A DNA stretch of 6,501 nt from Phycisphaerae bacterium (lineage in GTDB: Bacteria > Planctomycetota > Phycisphaerae > Sedimentisphaerales > SG8-4), in assembly GCA_030614945.1 (NCBI GenBank), contig JAUXAH010000109.1, positions 1 through 6,501 on the forward strand. The letters run 5' to 3'. A program made the translations under genes and the position numbers. Numbering within the stretch: position 1 is the stretch's first letter; every line of letters starts with the position of its first letter. Shown in pieces: positions 1-5,079 of this stretch. Under the pieces are notes generated by a model. That model had not been told where the DNA came from, searched no databases, and was given only the letters and a program-made list of their open reading frames with translations.

Positions 1-152
1 AAGCTCAGGATGGGGTAGTTTTTGTCAACAGAGAAGAAAAATTCTAACCTGCCTGAGCGATAATATGCATCAGAATGACACAACTTATTCAAAAATCATT
101 GCTTATGGCCAAAACCCTTGCAAAAATGGGTCATCACGAGATAATAATCATA

Positions 153-181
153 GTGAAATCCTTTCTATCTTAAGTTATAAT
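153..181 (+). promoter_or_regulatory. Candidate sigma70-like promoter for the GH127 gene
   Basis: A perfect -10 box TATAAT (176-181) lies 17 nt after GTGAAA (153-158), which matches the TTGACA consensus at four of six positions. Transcription would start near 188 and give a 5' leader of about 265 nt before the ATG at 453, containing the 191-205 dyad, two larger stem-loops and the 78-bp repeat. A second, weaker pair is TTGCAA (118-123) and GATAAT (140-145) with a 16-nt spacer. Both are pattern matches only. Confidence 0.4.
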
Positions 182-190
182 AAGGTAACG

Positions 191-205
191 GACGAATCAT
201 TCGTC
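191..205. promoter_or_regulatory. 15-bp perfect dyad, operator-like
   Basis: GACGAA (191-196) and TTCGTC (200-205) form a perfect inverted repeat around the 3-nt centre TCA. It begins about 10 nt after the candidate -10 box at 176-181, where a repressor would block initiation or early elongation. As RNA it could form a 6-bp hairpin with a tight loop. There is no repressor gene in view, so operator function is inference. Confidence 0.3.
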
Positions 206-273
206 AGCGGCATCCCTATGAAGGCCCTGTCGTTACAGACGGGCGACTCGGTATCAGCCGTTTGTGAATGTCA

Positions 274-336
274 GGATGTGGCGAGCTGCCCATTTAGGCC
301 TTCGAAGGGCAGGAAATCCCGGGCCCTGCCACATCC
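274..336 (+). other. Long imperfect stem-loop in the GH127 leader
   Basis: GGATGTGGC (274-282) is perfectly complementary to GCCACATCC (328-336), a 9-bp outer stem. Nested inside, CTGCCC (286-291) pairs with GGGCAG (307-312), and the palindrome CCTTCGAAGG (299-308) sits at the apex. A competing pairing exists: GGCAGG (308-313) with CCTGCC (325-330), which is incompatible with the nested and outer stems. No U-run follows, so it is not a standard terminator. It could be an RNA leader structure or a palindromic DNA repeat. No known riboswitch class was recognised. Confidence 0.45.
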
Positions 337-343
337 CGGTCCG

Positions 344-381
344 CTTGCCTTGCAGCCGCTGCGCAACGGCTGCAAGGCAAG
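344..381 (+). repeat. Perfect 15-bp hairpin overlapping the start of repeat copy 1
   Basis: The arm CTTGCCTTGCAGCCG (344-358) is exactly complementary to CGGCTGCAAGGCAAG (367-381), separated by the 8-nt loop CTGCGCAA (359-366). The right arm is the first part of the 78-bp repeat, so the repeat boundary falls in the hairpin loop. Copy 2 has the right arm (with one change) but no left arm. There is no poly-T tract behind it. It could be a REP-like palindrome, a single-strand transposon end (IS200/IS605 style), or an RNA leader structure; I cannot choose between these from one copy. Confidence 0.6.
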
Positions 382-441
382 TACTAATCTTATGGCAAAG
401 AACTATACCAATATCAAGAGAGGATTAACTCATAGGGAAAT
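364..441 (+). repeat. 78-bp dispersed repeat, copy 1 (before the GH127 gene)
   Basis: This stretch matches 3102-3179 at 76 of 78 positions; the differences are A366/G3104 and A380/G3118, and 392-441 is identical. It ends 11 nt before the ATG at 453. The following TAGGAT supplies the AGGA Shine-Dalgarno (444-447) outside the repeat. The repeat itself is not palindromic and shows no attC-type core pair. It contains a micro-ORF, MAKNYTNIKRGLTHREM (392-442, stop at 443-445). It is listed as a repeat because the similarity is directly visible; its function is unknown. Confidence 0.9.
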
Positions 442-452
442 GTAGGATTCAA

Positions 453-2396
453 ATGCACAACATAAACAAGATGATCACGGTTGGCCTCATTCTGGCGTTT
501 TCGGTCGGTTCGAGTGAAATAAGTGCGCAAGGACCGCAAGAAAAGACAAACACGTATTGCGCCGCCGACTGGCCCGCCCAACATGCGAAGTGCCGCCCTG
601 TGCCGTTGCGTCAGGTCAATGTCTCAGGTTATCTGGGCCAACGAATCGAACGAAACTTGAGAAGTGTTCTGCTCGGCCTTACAAGCCCCATTCCCAAAGG
701 CTTTGAGGCCAGAGCCGCAGGCAAACCATTGCCGCCCGAGGCCAATCGCCTCGCAGCCGATTCAGACCTCTACAAATGGCTGGAAGGCGCCTCGTACGTG
801 TACGCACGAACCGGCGATCAGAAGCTGAAGAAAGCCATTGACCAGATTGCCGCGTTGATCCTTAAATGCCAGCATGACGACGGATACATAAATACACAGG
901 TTCCTCCGAAAAAGCGGTTCGATCCAAGCGTTCGGCATGATCTTTACATAGCCGGCCATTTCTTCGAGGCCGCCACAACTCACTATCGCGCCACCGGCGA
1001 ACGGAATCTGCTGGATGCCGCCTGCCGTTGGGCGGACTACTTGATCAAGGAATACGAGAACGGTAATCCATACTTCAAAAAAGCCGCTTTGAACGAACAC
1101 TCAGAGTATGAGCTGGGACTCCTTCGCCTGTATCGCGCGACCGAAGAGGCCAGGTACCTCGATTTTTCCGTCATTCTGACGAAGAAATTGTGCAAAGTCA
1201 CGCCCAAAGTGGCAGATATCAAAGCCGGCGGCGGACTCCACGCCGTCCGTGTAGGCTATCTGCTGGCCGGTATGGCAGACCTTTACCTTCAGACCGGTAG
1301 TGAAGACATGGTCCGGCATCTTCCGGGTCTGTGGAAAGAGCTCGTGCAGACGCGCATGTACATAACAGGCGCCATCGGCTCCCACGGCGAGAGCATCTCA
1401 ACAACAGCCTACGATCTGCCCCACACGCGCGACCACCAGCATCGCTCGATGGGGGAAACCTGTGCGACGGTGGCCATGATCATGTTCTCGTGGCGCATGC
1501 ATGCCATTACCGGCGAGAGTCGCTGTTTCGACGTGATCGAGAATGCTTTTTACAACCACTATCTCGGCGCTATTGCACTGAACGGTCTCGGGACATTCTA
1601 CTACAACCCTATGCGGGTGGTGGGAGACCAGAGCGAGAGAACGGACCATTGGCACCGCCCGGCCACAGCGCGATGTATGCTGCCGAATATCAACCGGACA
1701 ACATGCTGCATGCCTAACTGTTGGCGCTTTCTCGGTGCTCTGCCGGAGTACGTCTTCTCTTATGACAACGAGGGCTTGTTCATTAACCTCTACACTGAAG
1801 CCAAGGTGAATCATACCTTGGCTGATGGCAGGCAAGTATCCCTCTCTGTTCAGACACAGTACCCGCACAAAGGAGACGTCACCGTTCGCTTTGACGGCAA
1901 TCAGCCAACGCCATTCAAGCTGCGCCTCCGGATTCCCGGCTGGTGCGAGAAGGCAGCCGCAGAATGGCCGGGCCGGAACAAAAAACGTGCCGAAGCAGGC
2001 GACTACCTCGTCATCAATCGCACGTGGAAGAGAGGCGATACAGTTCACCTGGCGCTTGAGATGCCGATTCGAATGATTCTTCCCGATCCTCGCGTCAAGG
2101 CCAACGCCGGACAGGTCGTCTTTGCCCGCGGGCCCGTGCTGTTTTGCCTGGAGCAAGAGGATGTGGACTTCCCCGTGGAAGAGGCAAGCGTTACCATCAA
2201 GCCGCAAGATCTCATCAAGCAGGTCCGCCTTGAGTGGCATCCGGAACTTCTGGATGGCATCCACGTTCTTCGACTGCCCGGACTCGCTGGCGGCAAACGG
2301 GTCGAACTGACACTTGTCCCCTGGTCAGTACGGGCAAATCGCAGCCGGGACAGCCGCTGGGTCATCTTCCTCCCGCAGGCCGAGACACCCGGCTGA
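453..2396 (+). CDS. GH127-type (DUF1680) secreted beta-L-arabinofuranosidase-like glycosidase
   Basis: The 647-residue product looks complete and of normal family length. Residues 1-25 are a signal peptide (cleavage near ISA-QGP), so the enzyme is exported. Residues about 50-430 fit the (alpha/alpha)6 barrel of GH127, with the conserved segments GYINTQV (144-150) and HDLYIAGHFFEA (162-173); the rest fits the beta-sandwich region, ending LTLVPWSVRANR. In the GH127 enzyme HypBA1, Glu338, Cys340, Cys417 and Cys418 bind zinc, Cys417 is the nucleophile and Glu322 the acid/base. Here GETC gives Glu335 and Cys337, TTCCMPN gives Cys418 and Cys419, and Glu313 in HGES is the likely acid/base. The expected reaction is release of beta-L-arabinofuranose from glycans; related families (such as GH146) share the site, so the exact substrate is uncertain. 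The ATG at 453 is chosen because AGGA (444-447) lies 5 nt before it; the ATG at 471 has no such site. Confidence 0.9.
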   Translation: MHNINKMITVGLILAFSVGSSEISAQGPQEKTNTYCAADWPAQHAKCRPVPLRQVNVSGYLGQRIERNLRSVLLGLTSPIPKGFEARAAGKPLPPEANRLAADSDLYKWLEGASYVYARTGDQKLKKAIDQIAALILKCQHDDGYINTQVPPKKRFDPSVRHDLYIAGHFFEAATTHYRATGERNLLDAACRWADYLIKEYENGNPYFKKAALNEHSEYELGLLRLYRATEEARYLDFSVILTKKLCKVTPKVADIKAGGGLHAVRVGYLLAGMADLYLQTGSEDMVRHLPGLWKELVQTRMYITGAIGSHGESISTTAYDLPHTRDHQHRSMGETCATVAMIMFSWRMHAITGESRCFDVIENAFYNHYLGAIALNGLGTFYYNPMRVVGDQSERTDHWHRPATARCMLPNINRTTCCMPNCWRFLGALPEYVFSYDNEGLFINLYTEAKVNHTLADGRQVSLSVQTQYPHKGDVTVRFDGNQPTPFKLRLRIPGWCEKAAAEWPGRNKKRAEAGDYLVINRTWKRGDTVHLALEMPIRMILPDPRVKANAGQVVFARGPVLFCLEQEDVDFPVEEASVTIKPQDLIKQVRLEWHPELLDGIHVLRLPGLAGGKRVELTLVPWSVRANRSRDSRWVIFLPQAETPG

Positions 2397-2407
2397 GACA
2401 TCTCGCC

Positions 2408-2426
2408 ACAGCAGTCAAGCTGCTGT
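2408..2426 (+). other. Small hairpin just after the GH127 stop codon
   Basis: ACAGCAG (2408-2414) pairs with CTGCTGT (2420-2426) around the 5-nt loop TCAAG, starting 11 nt after the stop codon. There is no T-run after it, so it is a poor intrinsic terminator. It could protect the mRNA 3' end, or be chance. Confidence 0.3.
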
Positions 2427-2504
2427 TGGATGGCGAACACCGAAGATAACAGCCGAACCCATCGCGCCGGGCGGATGCGGAAAATCGCGCCGACTACGCA
2501 AACC

Positions 2505-2527
2505 GTTGCCCTGTGAAGAAGGGCAAC
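2505..2527 (+). other. 8-bp hairpin before the remnant reading frame
   Basis: GTTGCCCT (2505-2512) pairs perfectly with AGGGCAAC (2520-2527) around the loop GTGAAGA. No T-tract follows. The stop codon that closes the GH127 frame extension (2514-2516) falls in the loop. Function unknown. Confidence 0.35.
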
Positions 2528-2837
2528 CGAGCCTAATCACCCCATAGTCTTGACCGGCATCAAGCTGGTTGAAAAATCCGATTGTCTGTATCTCGAAATC
2601 ACACTCGACAAAGTCTGGGCACAACAACAGCGTCAAGTGGTAACGACTGCTCTGCTCGGTAAGGCCAAGATTCCCGATCTTCCCTATGAACAGCCCGACG
2701 GCACGGTCCTGATCGAGTCGCCCCCGAAGAAGAACGGCGGCACGTACACCTTCACCGTCACCGACGTGGTAAAGAGCGGCCAGACCTACAACGCCTCGCT
2801 CAACGTCGAGACGTTCGATACGATTGTCGCGCCGTAA
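2517..2837 (+). pseudogene. C-terminal remnant of a secreted carbohydrate-active protein (probable)
   Basis: The frame is open from 2517 and ends with TAA at 2835-2837. The only early start is a TTG at 2550 with no Shine-Dalgarno sequence, so it does not look like an intact gene. From the TTG it reads 95 residues. Residues about 23-52 (WAQQQRQVVTTALLGKAKIP followed by DLPYEQPDGT) resemble, from memory, the C-terminal region of right-handed beta-helix or GH141-like glycosidases, which normally continue towards a 'DYFG' motif. Here the sequence instead switches to GGTYTFTVTDV and ends NVETFDTIVAP, which resembles beta-strand segments of extracellular repeat domains. It shares the GH127 reading frame but is separated by two stop codons. 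The terminator at 2866-2913 follows closely. Alternatives are a short real gene with a TTG start, or a frameshifted tail of a once larger gene. Confidence 0.4.
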
Positions 2838-2865
2838 AACCGCGGCGAAAACTCAAACCCTCCAA

Positions 2866-2913
2866 GGGGGCAAGCGATTCTTACCCAACAAAATTCGCTT
2901 GCCCCCCTTTTTT
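2866..2913 (+). terminator. Strong rho-independent terminator
   Basis: GGGGGCAAGCGA (2866-2877) pairs perfectly with TCGCTTGCCCCC (2895-2906), a 12-bp GC-rich stem with a 17-nt loop. One C and then six Ts (2908-2913) follow. It lies 28 nt after the stop codon of the remnant frame and ends rightward transcription of the GH127 region, making the gene at 3202 a separate unit. Confidence 0.9.
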
Positions 2914-3101
2914 GGTTGATGCCAAGAGTTGCTGCAAGACTTGATTCTCAGACTCCGGACGCTGGTTGAGGTACGTCAAAGAAACGATAATCAGTGGCCA
3001 AATTCGTGTTTTTGCTACTATGGCGGCTGAAATAGTTTCAAAATGAAGTTGGAAATCTTGAGTTTTCGAGACAGATTTAATATTCTATTAGAAAAGAGGC
3101 C
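2914..3101. other. Intergenic DNA with a weak candidate promoter
   Basis: No coding frame, RNA gene or strong dyad is visible. One promoter-like pair faces right: TTGAGT (3058-3063) and TATTCT (3081-3086) with a 17-nt spacer, each matching consensus at four of six positions. It would start transcription near 3093, so the mRNA would carry repeat copy 2 as its 5' leader. TTGAGG (2966-2971) with GATAAT (2986-2991) has only 14 nt between and is unlikely to work. Confidence 0.3.
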
Positions 3102-3179
3102 CAGCGGCTGCAAGGCAGGTACTAATCTTATGGCAAAGAACTATACCAATATCAAGAGAGGATTAACTCATAGGGAAAT
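3102..3179 (+). repeat. 78-bp dispersed repeat, copy 2 (before the small membrane protein)
   Basis: Same orientation as copy 1 (364-441), 76 of 78 positions identical, copies 2,738 bp apart. Upstream similarity stops at 3102, so the left hairpin arm of copy 1 is absent. Downstream similarity stops at 3179. The micro-ORF therefore ends differently here: MAKNYTNIKRGLTHREIPD (3130-3186, stop 3187-3189). The next gene starts 22 nt after the repeat, using an AAGGAG site that lies outside it. Confidence 0.9.
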
Positions 3180-3187
3180 CCCAGATT

Positions 3188-3193
3188 AAGGAG
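3188..3193 (+). promoter_or_regulatory. Ribosome binding site of the small membrane protein
   Basis: AAGGAG, 8 nt before the ATG at 3202, is the best Shine-Dalgarno sequence on the plus strand of this window. It overlaps the TAA stop of the micro-ORF in repeat copy 2 (3187-3189), so translation of the micro-ORF could be coupled to the gene. Confidence 0.7.
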
Positions 3194-3201
3194 ATCGATC
3201 A

Positions 3202-3582
3202 ATGAAAACGCACAACTTTTTCAAAGTTAATGAACTTTATATAGTCATGCGCTCCAATAGAGTTCTCTTTTTGAGCTGGTCTTCTTTAATATTGTTTGGT
3301 CTTTCTCTCTTTTTACCAGTTATCTTTCATTGGGGTGGGCCAGAGTCTTGGTGGCTATGGATATTAAAGCTAACAATCGGTTGGAAACTGTTTCCCAGAG
3401 AAAATATGTTTTGGCTGGTTATACGCGCTATGTACATTTTTGCAGTTTGGTGTGGACTTCGTGCTTTTATCCAGACAAAAAACAAATCTCAACCTGTGGT
3501 ATTAGCTGCTGGGTTAATTTCTATTTGCGCATTGTTGGCTGCTATTGGAGGATTTATTTTTCTGCCGAGTCTGAACTGTTAA
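3202..3582 (+). CDS. Small multi-pass membrane protein, function unknown
   Basis: The 126-residue product is not a family I recognise. It is strongly hydrophobic: likely membrane segments lie at about residues 21-43, 68-90 and 98-121, with a shorter Trp-rich hydrophobic stretch at 48-60 (SWWLWILKL). A short polar N-terminus contains Lys and Arg (residues 2-20), and a basic loop KNK sits at 93-95. There is no signal-peptide cleavage site and no catalytic motif. The ATG at 3202 is supported by AAGGAG 8 nt upstream; a second Met at residue 16 lacks such a site. The gene is clearly richer in A and T than the GH127 gene and uses different codons, which may mean separate ancestry. It stands alone: a terminator lies upstream and the convergent waaA gene begins to end 76 nt downstream. 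Integral inner-membrane location is inferred. Confidence 0.75.
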   Translation: MKTHNFFKVNELYIVMRSNRVLFLSWSSLILFGLSLFLPVIFHWGGPESWWLWILKLTIGWKLFPRENMFWLVIRAMYIFAVWCGLRAFIQTKNKSQPVVLAAGLISICALLAAIGGFIFLPSLNC

Positions 3583-3658
3583 TGCTTACATAATCAATTT
3601 TCAGACCTATGTTCTATTTCGTTGGCATTGCGGAAGGCAGGTCAGTTCTCTCACTTTG

Positions 3659-4957
3659 TTAAGCGGTGTTCAGATATTTTGCGATTTGTTCGATAGCCTT
3701 GGCGGTTGCGCCCTGGTTTTTCTTGATTACTTCCCGGCCATTGCGGGCAATTCTTCGAGCGAAATCCGGCTCACTAAGGCATTTTTGCATTGTGCGTAAC
3801 AAGTCTTCTTCGTCTTTAACCATAATAGCGCCCTGGTCGGCCAGAAGTGCGTCAACGGTTTGTTTGAAATTGAAGGCGTGTGGGCCGAATATGGTGCATT
3901 TGCCGAGAGCTGTTGCCTCTATCATATCGGAGCCGCCCATTGGCACAAGTGAACGGCCGACGAAAATTATAGTTGCAAGCGAGTAAAATTTTCGCAAGTC
4001 GCCCATAGTGTCGCCAAAAATTATCGCCTGGTCGCTGGTTACCGGTGGGGCAGTTTTATCTTTTAGCTGGCTGTAGCGGATTAAGGGCAGAGAAGTTTGC
4101 TCTATTAGTTGTGCCACTTCGTCAAATCTTTCTGGTTTGCGGGGGACAATTGCGAGCCGCAGGTCACTGAATTGGTCCTGTTGTTTTAAGTTCTGATAGA
4201 CGTCGAGCAGGATCTGCTCTTCATCGTTTCCGGTGGCGCCTGCGACCCATAATCTTTGATTTTCAATATTAAGCTGAGCGGCAAGGGCATCCGCACCTTC
4301 GACTTTGTCGGTGATTTGAGCGGTGTCGTATTTTAGCGAGTCGGTAACAATTACTTTTTCATCCGAGCAGCCGATTTCTTTGAAGCGCTGAGCGTATTCG
4401 TCTGTTTGGGCGAGAACGAGCGTAATTTTCCGAAAGATTCTTTTAGCGATTGGCTTTATTTTTTTGTATCTGGCAAAACTTTTGTTACTTATTCGGCCAT
4501 TGACTACAACAACAGGTATGTTTAACTGCTGTGCGATACTAAGAAAATTAGGCCAGACTTCCAGTTCCATCAGCAGACAGATTGCCGGGCGAATTTTGCG
4601 GAAGGCACGGCGCATTACCCAGGACAAATCAAATGGAAAGTAAAACACATATAGATTTTCAGCAAATAATGCGGTTGCACGTGCGAAGCCGGTGTCGGTG
4701 GTAGTGCTGATTAGGATTTCGAAATCCGGGAATCTATTTTGAAGCTCTTCGATGATGGTCCTGGCTGCATTGACCTCTCCTACGCTGACGGCGTGGAGCC
4801 AGATGCATTCTTTTAGTGCACGGTCTTTGCGAATAATTCTGCCGAATCGCTGTGCCCAGCCGGTCCGGTAGCGTTTGTGCCTGATGGCCCGATATATAAC
4901 CACAGGGCTGTAAGCTGCGGCGGCCAGCAAATATATAAAATCAATTAGAACTCTCAT
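3659..4957 (-). CDS. waaA: 3-deoxy-D-manno-octulosonic acid (Kdo) transferase
   Basis: This GT30-family enzyme transfers Kdo from CMP-Kdo to the lipid A precursor at the cytoplasmic face of the inner membrane. The product is 432 residues, the usual length. An N-terminal hydrophobic segment (about 4-22) anchors it. HAVSVGEV (55-62) carries Glu61, the expected catalytic base (Glu60 in E. coli). MELEVWPN (130-137), NGRIS (153-157) and DSLKYD (206-211) follow in the acceptor-domain half. In the donor half come IVPRKPERF (270-278), FGDTMGDL (314-321), GRSLVPMGGSD (334-344) and FGPHAFNF (357-364). The usual GGHNxxE motif reads GGSDMIE here. I chose the ATG at 4957, not the TTG at 4972: GGAGA lies 6 nt before the ATG, and the TTG would fall about 9 nt after the predicted transcription start. 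The gene is also called kdtA. No other lipid A gene is in the window. Confidence 0.95.
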   Translation of the reverse strand: MRVLIDFIYLLAAAAYSPVVIYRAIRHKRYRTGWAQRFGRIIRKDRALKECIWLHAVSVGEVNAARTIIEELQNRFPDFEILISTTTDTGFARATALFAENLYVFYFPFDLSWVMRRAFRKIRPAICLLMELEVWPNFLSIAQQLNIPVVVVNGRISNKSFARYKKIKPIAKRIFRKITLVLAQTDEYAQRFKEIGCSDEKVIVTDSLKYDTAQITDKVEGADALAAQLNIENQRLWVAGATGNDEEQILLDVYQNLKQQDQFSDLRLAIVPRKPERFDEVAQLIEQTSLPLIRYSQLKDKTAPPVTSDQAIIFGDTMGDLRKFYSLATIIFVGRSLVPMGGSDMIEATALGKCTIFGPHAFNFKQTVDALLADQGAIMVKDEEDLLRTMQKCLSEPDFARRIARNGREVIKKNQGATAKAIEQIAKYLNTA

Positions 4958-4963
4958 TGGCAA

Positions 4964-4968
4964 TCTCC
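4964..4968 (-). promoter_or_regulatory. Ribosome binding site that fixes the waaA start
   Basis: Read on the minus strand this is GGAGA, 6 nt before the ATG at 4957. No comparable site precedes the upstream in-frame TTG at 4972. Confidence 0.7.
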
Positions 4969-4987
4969 GCAAAGCAATAATGGTATA

Positions 4988-5016
4988 ATCATATTCTTAA
5001 GCGGCAGCTATGTCAA
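4988..5016 (-). promoter_or_regulatory. Near-consensus sigma70 promoter of waaA
   Basis: On the minus strand a perfect -35 box TTGACA (5016-5011) is followed after exactly 17 nt by TATGAT (4993-4988), five of six matches to TATAAT. Transcription should start near 4981, giving a leader of about 24 nt before the ATG at 4957. waaA is thus transcribed independently of the protease gene upstream (stop at 5080). I see no terminator in the 5017-5079 gap, so read-through from the protease gene is possible. Confidence 0.8.
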
Positions 5017-5079
5017 ATGATAGCCTGGTTTGAGAAATCCGAGATGCTGAGGCCTGGAAAGATTGCAGTACCCTTATGG

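Larger units (their letters stand above)
1..343. other. Non-coding upstream region with promoter and stem-loops
   Basis: No convincing protein gene is visible here. An open frame runs from 65 to 445, but its ATG has no Shine-Dalgarno sequence, its product has no recognisable domain, and it runs straight through two long inverted repeats, so I do not call it a gene. The left part (1-190) is AT-rich and promoter-like; the right part (190-343) is GC-rich and full of dyads, listed separately. A 7-bp inverted repeat, GCTCAGG (3-9) with CCTGAGC (52-58), spans 42 nt and may be chance. The end of whatever gene lies to the left is not in the window. Confidence 0.5.

Noticed and set aside
364..441. Possible integron attC site
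   Set aside because: The repeat is not an imperfect palindrome and lacks paired RYYYAAC and GTTRRRY core sites; the hairpin at 344-381 lacks them as well, and no integrase is in view.
364..441. CRISPR or tandem repeat
   Set aside because: Only two copies exist, 2.7 kb apart, with genes between them and no regular spacers.
65..445. 126-codon open frame before the GH127 gene
   Set aside because: No ribosome binding site, no recognisable domain, and it crosses a 63-nt stem-loop and a perfect 15-bp hairpin, so most of it is structured non-coding DNA. Only the last 17 codons, inside the repeat, are kept as a possible micro-ORF.
1398..2264. 288-codon antisense open frame inside the GH127 gene
   Set aside because: It lies entirely opposite a well-supported enzyme gene with conserved active-site motifs, and its own translation has no family features. 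It is a shadow frame of GC-rich coding DNA.
3583..3658. Bidirectional terminator between the convergent genes
   Set aside because: I found no stem of more than a few base pairs and no T-tract on either strand in these 76 nt.
4958..4972. Upstream TTG start for waaA, adding five residues
   Set aside because: The promoter predicts transcription from about 4981, leaving no room for a ribosome site, while the ATG at 4957 has GGAGA at 6 nt.
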